DNA from: Pseudomonas hamedanensis | GTDB taxonomy: Bacteria; Pseudomonadota; Gammaproteobacteria; Pseudomonadales; Pseudomonadaceae | DNA: 64,000 nt | Reading direction: 5' to 3' | Assembly: GCF_014268595.2 (NCBI RefSeq) | Contig: NZ_CP077091.1 | Span: 4,756,001-4,820,000 of the forward strand | Part shown: piece by piece, positions 45,007 through 53,331 of the stretch | Layout: each line of letters opens with the position of its first letter | Numbering within the stretch: position 1 is the stretch's first letter | The notes under the pieces: model-generated | Told to the model about the DNA's origin: nothing | The model's input: the letters and a program-made list of their open reading frames with translations, nothing else | Databases searched by the model: none | Translations under genes and position numbers: made by a program

Positions 45007-46602
45007 TTATTCTCCTTTGCGCCCTTTAACGAGCTGCCCGGCTTTACGCAACCGGCTGACTAAACCAGTCTCGACAAAATGATGCACAGAAAGATATCGC
45101 TTATGCTTAAGGGCAAACGCCTCACGCTCGGAAATCAATGAAGCCACGTTCACTTTGAGCTTTTCCAGCTCGGCTCTTGACCATTCCAGCTGCTGATTGG
45201 TTTGCGCGAGATCGTTATTCGAACGTGAAAGCTCCGAATTGGACTTTGCCAGCTCAGTATTGGACCGCACCAGTTCACTGCCGGACTGTGCCAGCTCGGT
45301 AGCTGAACGAGCCAGCTCCGCCTTCAACTGCGCCAGCTCCGAATTTGCTTGTGCCATCACGGAATTTGTCTGAGCCAGGCTTGATTTCAATTGGACCAGC
45401 TCGGAACTTGCTTGCACCAGTTCGGACCTTAACCCTTCCGCCTCCAGCACGGAGTTTGCAAGCCTGGCCTCAAGCTGCACCCCATCCTCGCTACATGTGG
45501 CCAGTTCAGCATTCGATCGTTGGAGTTCGGAGTTTGAATGTGCAAGAGCAGCATTGGATTGTGCCAGTTCAACCTTCAACCGTTCCAGTTCTGCACGAGT
45601 CGCTTCGAAAGCTTGTGCCTCAGTTGCGCAGTAACCTTGAAGATCGACAAGTTCCGCTTCCTTCTCCTTGCAAAGAGCCATCCAGACTTCACGCTGCTCT
45701 GCCAGCCAATTCTTGTCCACCAACAAAGCAGAAAACTCGGCGTTGCAATGCTGGCGGATTTCAGTGATGCGCAAATGACGGCCACGTAAAAGCTGAATAC
45801 CCTTCAGCGCCAGATCCAGATGCTCATCCGAGAAATTTACTTTGGCTGGGGGCAGTTCCAACGAGTAGCCATAGGCTTCAAAATCTTTCGCATAAAGCAG
45901 CTCAATCAGTTCCCTTGACCTTGGGCTGATAAATTCAGGCAGATATGGAATCAGGCTTTCGTTGGCTTTTGAAGTTGTGAAGGGATTGACATACGCGTCA
46001 CCTAAATGAGTGCGCAACGCCTCATTTAGCTCAGTTGTATCTTCAATCTTCGAGACAAAAGTGTAAGGAAAAAGTTGGGGCTTAAGCAGATCATACTGTG
46101 GCGCCCAATGCCAATCTTTGAAATCGTCTTTTTCATTAGTATTCAGGTACTCAAGAAAGCACTCGAACGCCCCTGCCACATCGCTCTTTGTTTCAATCGG
46201 GTACTCAACAAATGCCTGCCCTAAATAGGGTTCGATCTGATAAGGCTCACGCAGTAGTATCTTCGACTGCCAAGCGGAAAAAAGCCGTTTGTACGGATTT
46301 CTTACCAGAGCAAAGATGAGGAAACCACCCTTCTTGATTTCTTCCAGTTGTTCCGGTGAATGCACGCACAGATGCGGTGCAGCAACGCGCAGAGAGTCAT
46401 GGATGACCAGCTCAGGATCAGTTTCGGAACTGGTTTTGAGGTTACGAACAGCCTCCGCGACACCTTCCAGCTCAGCGAACCACCACTTCAGAGAGGTGCA
46501 CGCCACTTTCGGGGTGGCTACGTAGAATAATTGCCGTTCGTGTGAAACACAGCTGTTCCATGTAAGAAAATCCAGCAGACTCTGGTCATCGTTACTCGTC
46601 AT
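45007..46602 (-). CDS. Sulfotransferase with long C-terminal heptad-repeat coiled coil
   Basis: A 531-residue protein. Residues about 20-250 form a carbohydrate sulfotransferase-2-like domain. The 5'-phosphosulfate loop is VATPKVACTSLKWW (28-41) and the 3'-phosphate site is FALVRNPYKRLFSAW (97-111), with the conserved Arg and Ser. Residues about 302-498 are a continuous coiled coil, largely of near-identical heptads such as SELVRSN-TELAKSN-SELSRSN-NDLAQTN (444-470). The end is basic (RLRKAGQLVKGRKGE), suited to membrane contact. It would transfer sulfate from PAPS to a sugar of the growing polymer. The ATG at 46602 follows GAGAGGAC. Enzyme plus coiled coil plus basic tail next to wzt recalls WbdD, the O9a cap and ruler protein. 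That parallel is inference. Confidence 0.85.
   Translation of the reverse strand: MTSNDDQSLLDFLTWNSCVSHERQLFYVATPKVACTSLKWWFAELEGVAEAVRNLKTSSETDPELVIHDSLRVAAPHLCVHSPEQLEEIKKGGFLIFALVRNPYKRLFSAWQSKILLREPYQIEPYLGQAFVEYPIETKSDVAGAFECFLEYLNTNEKDDFKDWHWAPQYDLLKPQLFPYTFVSKIEDTTELNEALRTHLGDAYVNPFTTSKANESLIPYLPEFISPRSRELIELLYAKDFEAYGYSLELPPAKVNFSDEHLDLALKGIQLLRGRHLRITEIRQHCNAEFSALLVDKNWLAEQREVWMALCKEKEAELVDLQGYCATEAQAFEATRAELERLKVELAQSNAALAHSNSELQRSNAELATCSEDGVQLEARLANSVLEAEGLRSELVQASSELVQLKSSLAQTNSVMAQANSELAQLKAELARSATELAQSGSELVRSNTELAKSNSELSRSNNDLAQTNQQLEWSRAELEKLKVNVASLISEREAFALKHKRYLSVHHFVETGLVSRLRKAGQLVKGRKGE
45163..45585 (-). repeat. Degenerate 21-bp tandem repeats encoding coiled-coil heptads
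   Basis: The coding strand repeats a 21-base unit (one heptad, consensus around SELAxSN) about 12 times in the block 45163-45426 and in a shorter block 45492-45585. Units vary at third positions but share the gagctggc / tccaac core. Copy number could change by slippage or recombination and thus change the coiled-coil length by 7 residues at a time without breaking the frame. Confidence 0.75.
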
Positions 46603-46618
46603 TACCGTCCTCTCAGGC

Positions 46619-47233
46619 TTATTGTTTTTTCTTAAGAACGGAAACCTTGCCCACGTTGATGCACTCTTCGTACATCTGCGTCGCGAGCAGCTCATCGATC
46701 AGAATACGCGGCCCCAGGTTTGGATCCGATGCATCGTCAAAAGCGATACATGCACCTTCAGCAACGTGCGGTAGCCAGCATTCGAAATCCCGCTTCACTC
46801 CTTCATAGCTGTGATCGCCATCAATCCACAACAGGCCAACCGGCTCGTTCCACTTTGGTACGATCATTTCGCTGCTCATATTGATCAACGAGACAATCTC
46901 GCTGCATTCGGTGATCAACATGGTTTTGTAGAACTCGGTGCGGTCCTTGGGACCAAAGACGCCACCCAGCACGCCAATGAAAGGCTTGTGCGGATCGACC
47001 GCAAAGACCGGTGCGTTGTGACCCGCCAAAGAACCTCGACCAAGAAATACCGTAGATCGACCACGGTATGACCCCACCTCCACAATGCATCCGGACTGGA
47101 CCTGGCCTGCCAATACATACAGAACCAGACCCTCCTCAAGACTGATCATGCCATCGGTGAGTTTATGAAAGGTGTGAATCTCCCTGAGTTGATCCGCAGG
47201 AATACAGTCAGAGTAATTCAATTGCTGGTTCAT
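46619..47233 (-). CDS. Class I SAM-dependent methyltransferase
   Basis: A 204-residue methyltransferase of the Methyltransf_24 type. Motif I is CIVEVGSYRGRSTVFLG (near 49-65), the acidic position after strand 2 is FAVDPHKPF, and the motif LLWIDGDHSYEGVKRDFECWLPHVAEGACIAFDDA follows strand 4 and 5. Members methylate sugars or small metabolites; related proteins include O-antigen methyltransferases. The ATG at 47233 lies inside the end of wzt (26-base overlap), and the gene ends 16 bases before the sulfotransferase start. Its place right after wzt fits a role in modifying the chain end recognised by Wzt, but it could equally act on an internal sugar. Confidence 0.85.
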   Translation of the reverse strand: MNQQLNYSDCIPADQLREIHTFHKLTDGMISLEEGLVLYVLAGQVQSGCIVEVGSYRGRSTVFLGRGSLAGHNAPVFAVDPHKPFIGVLGGVFGPKDRTEFYKTMLITECSEIVSLINMSSEMIVPKWNEPVGLLWIDGDHSYEGVKRDFECWLPHVAEGACIAFDDASDPNLGPRILIDELLATQMYEECINVGKVSVLKKKQ

Positions 47234-48542
47234 TATTTGAGGCATCCATATAACCGAAAGATCTTGCGCCGCGATCCGAAACGAGACGGAACATGAGCGC
47301 ATCGAGAATTCTGTGGCACAAAGTCGGTTCATGCTCCGACCACACGCCTCCGCCGACGAAGTATACGCCCGGCAACATGACCATCTTGAAACTGAAGGTG
47401 ACTTTGAACGCTCGGTCCGCACTGTCGAAGTCAAAATATTTGCCTTCGTCAGGAAAGCGTTGACCGGTCACTACCACACCAGAAACCGTGCGTACGTGAG
47501 TTGCAAAAAACACGCGTGACACCGATTCTTTCAATTCGCCGGTCATGACGATATCGTAGTCCGCACCGGCCTTCAGAACATTGCAGCGCCGACCTTGCTT
47601 GTCGAAAATCTCGAAAGTGTCGATCCGAGCACCTTGCTCCGGATAGATTGTTGTGGACTCGGGAACCATACCCGGATCGAAATACTGGTCCTCAGGGGCT
47701 TTATCTTCGACACCATCGGTTTTTATTGCTTCGCCAGCCTCGATCGCAACTTTCTCGCTGCCAATCTGGCGAAACTCCTCAATCAACCTCGGTTGTTCAT
47801 CCGCAGGGGCATAGATCAGTTTTTGATACGCCCGGACCACACTCATCGGCGACCCCGTACAGATTCGCTCGCCGCGCTCCATCAGGATCGCCCGGTCGCA
47901 GAGCTCTACAACCTGAGGCCCTGAGTGAGACACAAACAGGATTGAGGTGCCTTTTGCCTTCAACTCGTCAAGCCGAGCGAAGCACTTTCGCTGGAAGCGC
48001 TCATCGCCTACAGCCAACGCTTCGTCGACGATAAGGATATCGGGGTCCACCATTGCCTGAACCGCAAAGGCCAGGCGAACGATCATGCCGCTCGAATAGG
48101 TCTTGACTGGCTGATGAATGAATTCGCCAATATCAGCAAAAGCCGCGATGTCGTCATAACGCTCATCAACTTCTGCGCGGCTGAGGCCCAAAATCGCAGC
48201 GTTCATATAAACGTTTTCGTGCCCGGTGAACTCGGGGTTGAATCCCGACCCCAATTCCAGCAGAGCCCCGATACGCCCCACCGTTTGCACGTTGCCGGCA
48301 CTCTGGTTCAGCGTGCCGCAAATAACCTGAAGCAGCGTGGACTTACCACTGCCGTTACGCCCGACAATCCCGACAGTTTCGCCTCGTTTAATGTCGAACG
48401 AAACGTTCCGCAGAGCCCAGAACTCGTGGTAGTACTGCTTGCGCTGGCCGGCAAGCATCTGCGCCAATCGATCTCGTGGCTTATCGTAGATGTGATAGCA
48501 CTTGCTAACATCTTGCAGTTGAATCGCAATTTCAGAGGACAT
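47208..48542 (-). CDS. wzt: O-antigen ABC exporter ATPase Wzt
   Basis: A 444-residue ATPase. The nucleotide-binding domain has Walker A GRNGSGKST (61-69), the signature YSSGMIVRLAFAVQAM (149-164), Walker B ILIVDEALAVGD (169-180) and the H-loop SHSGPQ. A C-terminal domain of about 150 residues (about 290-435, beta-sandwich: ARIDTFEIFDKQGRRCNVLKAGADYDIVMTGEL) is of the Wzt-C type that binds the modified non-reducing end of the polymer in E. coli O9a. With Wzm it exports the finished chain to the periplasm. The ATG at 48542 overlaps wzm by 11 bases. Presence of Wzt-C implies that export depends on a capping or marker modification. Confidence 0.94.
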   Translation of the reverse strand: MSSEIAIQLQDVSKCYHIYDKPRDRLAQMLAGQRKQYYHEFWALRNVSFDIKRGETVGIVGRNGSGKSTLLQVICGTLNQSAGNVQTVGRIGALLELGSGFNPEFTGHENVYMNAAILGLSRAEVDERYDDIAAFADIGEFIHQPVKTYSSGMIVRLAFAVQAMVDPDILIVDEALAVGDERFQRKCFARLDELKAKGTSILFVSHSGPQVVELCDRAILMERGERICTGSPMSVVRAYQKLIYAPADEQPRLIEEFRQIGSEKVAIEAGEAIKTDGVEDKAPEDQYFDPGMVPESTTIYPEQGARIDTFEIFDKQGRRCNVLKAGADYDIVMTGELKESVSRVFFATHVRTVSGVVVTGQRFPDEGKYFDFDSADRAFKVTFSFKMVMLPGVYFVGGGVWSEHEPTLCHRILDALMFRLVSDRGARSFGYMDASNNEPAIELL

Positions 48543-49350
48543 CAGCAAACCCCTTTCTGGTCTTCTGGAAAAATGCAAAACCCAGGCATGCGACTGTTAT
48601 TCCAACGCAGGAATAAATTCCGAGCGTTTGCCAATCCGGTTGTTGCCCAAAAAACAGGACACTTCTAACGTTTTCAACAGCGGCGGTCAGCGGGTTAAGT
48701 TGCAACAAGTGCCTGTACTCCTCGGGCACAGCCGTGGCAGGATAAAAAATAGGCGCCAGAAACATTAAGCCGCTCGTGACCAGACCGATGAAATGTGCGA
48801 CGTCACGCATAAAGACGCCCAGCGAAGCCAAGCCCCAGGACAAACCGAGAATGATCAGTAGCAAGGGTGCAATGACCACGGGAAGATAGAGCATCGTTAT
48901 CGGCGGCATGCCAAATACCACGCTGTACGCCACGCTCCATACGATCAAGCTGACCAGAGCGTGGAACAAGGAGGCGCCAACGATTACGCAAGGCAGTATC
49001 TCCAGAGGGAAGACAACTTTTTTAACGTAATTAGCATTTGAAATAATCAGGTTGGGGGCGCGAGTTACACATTCCGAAAACAGGTTAAAGACCATTAATC
49101 CGGCGAACAGAACCAATGCGAACTCCGACTTTGAATCGCCGGCGCCCGTCCAGCGGGAATTGAAGATGAAACTGAATACAAACGTGTAGATGGAGAGCAT
49201 CACGATCGGATTGAAAAACGACCAGAGGATACCCATGAAGGAGCCCCGATAACGACCGATGACCTCCCGTTTGATCAATGCAGTGATCAACGCCCGATTA
49301 CGCCAGACGCTGGTAAACATGACACTGGGCGAAGCGGAAAAAATCTGCAT
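48532..49350 (-). CDS. wzm: O-antigen ABC exporter permease Wzm
   Basis: A 272-residue ABC-2 type permease with six membrane helices: YTFVFSFIFNS, ALVLFAGLMVFNLFSECV, ILPCVIVGASLFHALVSLIVWSVAYSVVF, VVIAPLLLIILGLSWGLASLGVFM, FIGLVTSGLMFLAPIFYPAT and LGIYSCVGITVACLGFAFFQKTRKGFADVL. The N-terminal amphipathic region NRALITALIKREVIGRYRGSFMGILW is the usual coupling segment. It forms the pore for undecaprenyl-linked polysaccharide. The ATG at 49350 is used. Export by Wzm/Wzt means that no Wzx flippase or Wzy polymerase is needed, and none is found in the locus. Confidence 0.94.
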   Translation of the reverse strand: MQIFSASPSVMFTSVWRNRALITALIKREVIGRYRGSFMGILWSFFNPIVMLSIYTFVFSFIFNSRWTGAGDSKSEFALVLFAGLMVFNLFSECVTRAPNLIISNANYVKKVVFPLEILPCVIVGASLFHALVSLIVWSVAYSVVFGMPPITMLYLPVVIAPLLLIILGLSWGLASLGVFMRDVAHFIGLVTSGLMFLAPIFYPATAVPEEYRHLLQLNPLTAAVENVRSVLFFGQQPDWQTLGIYSCVGITVACLGFAFFQKTRKGFADVL

Positions 49351-49403
49351 CAGCCAGAAACCTCATTAATACCCATAACCGTATTCTCTCGATACATCAT
49401 TGT

Positions 49404-50438
49404 TCAAACCCCTCTTGAAATAACAGCGATCAGCAACCCCAAGTTGCCCATTAGAGTCTGGCGGTAGATACCCGAACGCCAGATCCCAAATAGACGACCA
49501 GGCAGATTTCGCTTCCGGGCAATCTTGAATCGCTGCAACACTTCTCGATTTTGCGGTGCTAGAAGAAACTCTACGCTCTCCAGATTTTCGATGTTCTGAT
49601 CTATCCAGCGCCTCAGCCGACCCTGAAATAATTTCCGGATGCGTATGACTGTTGACCCGAACCCCCTACTGGCACCGATCGAGTTCGCCTCATGCTGGCG
49701 ATAAAAAAGGTGCGGGGCTTCGTCGAAATGGAATACCCCGCCAGCTCCAGTCACGAGCAGATAGGCCCACCAGTCGTGAGCTACGATGTTGAGATGAGCA
49801 GTAGAGCGCAAGATTTCACACGCCGCACGATTAAAAACCATCGTATTGCCAGCCGCGATGTTCTGCACCAAAGCATTGGAGAATCCAAAAGCGCGAGAGT
49901 ATCGCGGCGTAACCCCGATGGTCACTCCATCCTCGTTGACCAAGGTTGTTCGTGCGGCATACAGCGCGGGAACGTCGGCGGGCACTTGACGTAACCACGT
50001 CAATGCCGCTGTCAACTTGTCACAAGCCCATACATCGTCCTGATCCGACCACGCAAAGAAATCAGCATTAATTTCTTTTTTACAGGTCACCGACATGAAG
50101 TTGCTGGCGAAACCGGTCCGAGGGCCGGAAAACACCGTTACCTTTTCGCTACCCAGCCGCGCTTGAAAGGCGTCAAGAATACTTAGCGTCGAGTCCGTCG
50201 AACCGTCATCCGATACGTACAGCCGCCACCGTACATGGTCTTGCTGCTCAATCGAGGCTAATTGTTCGGATAGAAATCGCTCACCATTGAAAGAGCACAT
50301 CAATATCGCGACAGACTCGCTCTTCTCCAGCGCATCGACGGAGTCGAAATCCAGGCCGGAGTTCGTGGAATGCGCTGACAAGGGGCTTGACACTGTATGC
50401 TCCACTGCAATTAAACGCTGGTCGGGAGGCCCCACCAC
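49404..50438 (-). CDS. Glycosyltransferase family 2, rhamnosyltransferase-like
   Basis: A 344-residue GT-A enzyme. It contains VAILMCSFNGERFLSEQLASIEQQ (about 44-67), YVSDDGSTDST, and FFAWSDQDDVWACDKL, where the SDQDDxW form of the DxD motif is frequent in rhamnosyltransferases. The first 40 residues are polar and poorly conserved. The start is uncertain: GTG codons at 50438 and 50435 with CAGGAA just upstream, and no ATG before the catalytic domain. It is similar in type to the next gene upstream (50572-51492), and the two probably add successive residues, most likely from the dTDP-sugar made by the rml genes. Confidence 0.85.
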   Translation of the reverse strand: MVGPPDQRLIAVEHTVSSPLSAHSTNSGLDFDSVDALEKSESVAILMCSFNGERFLSEQLASIEQQDHVRWRLYVSDDGSTDSTLSILDAFQARLGSEKVTVFSGPRTGFASNFMSVTCKKEINADFFAWSDQDDVWACDKLTAALTWLRQVPADVPALYAARTTLVNEDGVTIGVTPRYSRAFGFSNALVQNIAAGNTMVFNRAACEILRSTAHLNIVAHDWWAYLLVTGAGGVFHFDEAPHLFYRQHEANSIGASRGFGSTVIRIRKLFQGRLRRWIDQNIENLESVEFLLAPQNREVLQRFKIARKRNLPGRLFGIWRSGIYRQTLMGNLGLLIAVISRGV

Positions 50439-50571
50439 TTCCTGAAACGCCTCACGCTTTTACCGGCTCCATTCGCTTCCTTTACGAAGCGAGTGATTAT
50501 AAAGAGATTTCATGGCCGATGGTCAGGCTTCGAGCAGGCCGGAACCACCAATATGTCCATTCGACGGCTGG

Positions 50572-51492
50572 TCATCGTTTCTTCCCGGCGACCGCCGTCA
50601 GGCAGCACACGAAAAAGAAAAGAAATTTGTCACGCGGGCGGCGGCGACACTGCTTTCCCTGTATCGAAAGCAATAGCAGATCGCGCCGTCTCAATTTCAA
50701 CCAGCGCTTGACGAACGGCGCTTCATCCACCCCAACAAGCAAAGCGATGGTTCTTACTTGCTTGAACCACCAGCCCTTGTGAATGGTGCTGTAGCGCTGA
50801 CACAACGACGACAAGCCAGTATTCGCACCCATCTGATTATTTCCGTGCTGCCGGTACAGCATGCTGGAGCGCCGATCAATGAACCATTTGAATCCGCGAC
50901 TACGAGCAAAGGCATAACAATACCAGTCGTGCAGACTGACTTGCTGCAATGGCTCCCAAACACGACTGACTTCCTGCCTCAGCGACATCGCCAGCGTACC
51001 GCTTAGCACGTAGGTGCAACCGGGACCCGCTGCCTCGAACAAAAAATCCCAAGCGACCTGCGGCTGACTTTTGTCCAGCAGGATCTTTTTTCCATTCGGC
51101 CAAAACGCCGTGACATTACTCGAATAGGCGTCTACGCCCTGCAAGGCCAGCTCCTGAGTCGCGCGCAAAAGCTTGTCGGGGTGCCAGATATCATCCTGAT
51201 CGGCAAACGCCACAGCATCGTAGCCTTGCGTATCCACGTCACGAATCAGACGGAAAAAATTTCGAGCTGCCCCCCCAAACCGTCCAGCCGGAGGCAAAAG
51301 AATCACGCGACTGTCGGCAGCTGCAAACGCCTCGCACCAGGCTTCGGTCCCGTCATCGGACGGGTCCACACTGATATAAATAGTGATATCGACGGACAGC
51401 TGCTCAAGGATCGAGGCAATCTGCTCCTCGATCCATTGCATACCATTATAGGCAGCCAGCAATACTGCGATCTTGGGAGGTTCTACTGGCAT
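50572..51492 (-). CDS. Glycosyltransferase family 2, rhamnosyltransferase-like
   Basis: A 306-residue GT-A enzyme, starting MPVEPPKIAVLLAAYNGMQW. It contains SVDPSDDGTEAW and AVAFADQDDIWHPDKLLRAT, again the DQDDxW motif common in rhamnosyltransferases, then SLHDWYCYAFARSRGFKWF and MLYRQHGNNQMGAN, a conserved acceptor-site block. The ATG at 51492 with AGGAG six bases upstream is preferred to an in-frame start 17 codons earlier. It lies 56 bases after rmlA, in the same transcript. The last 50 residues are rich in Arg and Lys. Which linkage it makes is unknown. Confidence 0.86.
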   Translation of the reverse strand: MPVEPPKIAVLLAAYNGMQWIEEQIASILEQLSVDITIYISVDPSDDGTEAWCEAFAAADSRVILLPPAGRFGGAARNFFRLIRDVDTQGYDAVAFADQDDIWHPDKLLRATQELALQGVDAYSSNVTAFWPNGKKILLDKSQPQVAWDFLFEAAGPGCTYVLSGTLAMSLRQEVSRVWEPLQQVSLHDWYCYAFARSRGFKWFIDRRSSMLYRQHGNNQMGANTGLSSLCQRYSTIHKGWWFKQVRTIALLVGVDEAPFVKRWLKLRRRDLLLLSIQGKQCRRRPRDKFLFFFVCCLTAVAGKKR

Positions 51493-51548
51493 GCCACTCC
51501 TGCTTGCGGCGGTTGAACGCACCAAATGGGAAACCCTGGACATTCAGC

Positions 51549-52439
51549 TCAGCGGGAAGGTGCATCCAGCAACTTCTGCAGATATTGACCGTAACCGGTC
51601 TTCTTCAGGGCCTGCGCCTGAGAAGCCAGTTGTTCGGCGGTGATCCAGCCATTTGTAAATGCAATTTCTTCCAGGCACGCCACTTTCAAACCTTGGCGCT
51701 GCTCGATGGTGTGGACGAAGTGACTGGCTTCCAGCAATGAGTCATGCGTGCCAGTATCCAGCCAGGCGAAGCCACGGCCCAACATCTCGACGTTAAGCGA
51801 CTTCTGATCGAGATAAGCGCTGTTCACATCGGTGATTTCCAACTCGCCGCGCTCCGACGGTTTGATGTTCTTGGCGATTTCCACAACCTGATTGTCGTAG
51901 AAATACAGACCGGTTACCGCGTAGTTGGACTTTGGTTTCAGCGGTTTCTCTTCAATGCTCAGCGCACGACCCGTAGAGTCGAACTCGACAACGCCAAAAC
52001 GTTCCGGATCTGATACGTGGTAGCCGAATACCGTAGCGCCGTGCTGCTGCGAACTGGCAGAACGCAGATTGTCCGAGAAGTGCTGCCCGTAGAAGATATT
52101 GTCGCCCAGGATCAGACAGCAAGGGTCTTTGCCAATGAACTCTTCACCAATGATGAACGCTTGCGCCAGACCATCCGGGCTTGGCTGCTCGGCATAGGTC
52201 AGCTGTATGCCGTAGACGCTGCCATCACCCAACAATTTTTTGAAGCAAGGCAGATCTTCCGGCGTGGAAATAATCAGTATTTCGCGCATACCGGCAAGCA
52301 TGAGAACCGACAGCGGGTAAAAAATCATCGGCTTGTCATAAATCGGCAGCATCTGTTTAGACACGCCCAAGGTCAGCGGATGAAGACGAGTACCGGAGCC
52401 GCCTGCGAGGATGATGCCTTTACGATTTAGAGTGGTCAT
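51549..52439 (-). CDS. rmlA: Glucose-1-phosphate thymidylyltransferase RmlA
   Basis: A 296-residue nucleotidyltransferase. The substrate loop is [33 protein letters not shown] (residues 11-43), followed by [10 protein letters not shown] and the FEEKP-like [23 protein letters not shown], all typical of the short RmlA class. It makes dTDP-glucose, the first step of dTDP-rhamnose synthesis. Its start overlaps the rmlD stop by 4 bases (ATGA). It is third in the order rmlB-rmlD-rmlA; the usual rmlC does not follow. Confidence 0.96.
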   Translation of the reverse strand: MTTLNRKGIILAGGSGTRLHPLTLGVSKQMLPIYDKPMIFYPLSVLMLAGMREILIISTPEDLPCFKKLLGDGSVYGIQLTYAEQPSPDGLAQAFIIGEEFIGKDPCCLILGDNIFYGQHFSDNLRSASSQQHGATVFGYHVSDPERFGVVEFDSTGRALSIEEKPLKPKSNYAVTGLYFYDNQVVEIAKNIKPSERGELEITDVNSAYLDQKSLNVEMLGRGFAWLDTGTHDSLLEASHFVHTIEQRQGLKVACLEEIAFTNGWITAEQLASQAQALKKTGYGQYLQKLLDAPSR

Positions 52440-53329
52440 TTGTTCAGAACTTCCCTAAGCATTCGAATTACACCACTTTGCCAATCCGGCAAGTGTAGAG
52501 AAAAATTATCGCGCAACTTCTGAGTATTCAGGCGCGAATTCAATGGCCGACGTGCCGCCGTTGGATAGGCCGCCGCTTCGATAGGCTCTACTTCCTGTAC
52601 AGAAAGCGGCTCACCATAGGCCCCGGCAGAGTCCACCACCTGACGTGCGTAGCCGTACCAGGAAACCTCACCGCCAGCTGCCAAATGGTACAGGCCTGAC
52701 AGCTCCGGGCGACGGAGCGCTTGCTCCAACGCCAAGGCAGTTACATCCGCTATCAGATCCGCACCGGTAGGGGCGCCGATCTGATCGACGATCACGCTAA
52801 GCTTCTGTCGCTCTTTGGCTAGACGAAGCATGGTCTTGGCAAAATTATTTCCCCGACTGCCATACACCCAACTGGTTCGGAAGAGCAGATATTTACAGCC
52901 AGAGGCCTGCACTGCCTGCTCTCCCGCCAGCTTGCTCTGGCCATAACGATTCAGAGGCTGGACTGCGTCTTCTTCTCGCCAAGGTGTGGTCCCGTGACCA
53001 TCAAAGACATAGTCAGTCGAATAATGAATGAGCCATGCACCGGACAATCGTGCTTCTTCGGCAAGCACCTGAACTGCTTGCGCATTCACGAGGTGAGCCA
53101 ATTCGAATTCTGTTTCGGCGTGATCGACGGAATTGTAGGCGGCTGCATTGACGATCACATCAGGCTTGAGCTTGCGAATCGTATCGCGCAAAGCGCCGAG
53201 ATCGGTCAAATCCCCACACAGTCCATCAGCACCGTGGCGACCCAGTGCAATCAATTCGCCAAGAAGCCTTAGGGAGCGTTGTAGCTCCCAGCCCACCTGA
53301 CCATCCTTACCTAACAGAAGGATTTTCAT
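52436..53329 (-). CDS. rmlD: dTDP-4-dehydrorhamnose reductase RmlD
   Basis: A 297-residue short-chain reductase. The cofactor loop is [16 protein letters not shown] (residues 4-19), with [30 protein letters not shown] and the catalytic [13 protein letters not shown] (Tyr-xxx-Lys), then [14 protein letters not shown]. It reduces dTDP-4-keto-L-rhamnose to dTDP-L-rhamnose. It needs the product of the epimerase RmlC, which is not encoded in this window. It begins 2 bases after rmlB and overlaps rmlA. Confidence 0.95.
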   Translation of the reverse strand: MKILLLGKDGQVGWELQRSLRLLGELIALGRHGADGLCGDLTDLGALRDTIRKLKPDVIVNAAAYNSVDHAETEFELAHLVNAQAVQVLAEEARLSGAWLIHYSTDYVFDGHGTTPWREEDAVQPLNRYGQSKLAGEQAVQASGCKYLLFRTSWVYGSRGNNFAKTMLRLAKERQKLSVIVDQIGAPTGADLIADVTALALEQALRRPELSGLYHLAAGGEVSWYGYARQVVDSAGAYGEPLSVQEVEPIEAAAYPTAARRPLNSRLNTQKLRDNFSLHLPDWQSGVIRMLREVLNK

Positions 53330-53331
53330 GC

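Noticed and set aside
45163..45585. Regular repeats that could suggest a CRISPR array
   Set aside because: The 21-base units are contiguous, without spacers, and encode coiled-coil heptads in frame.
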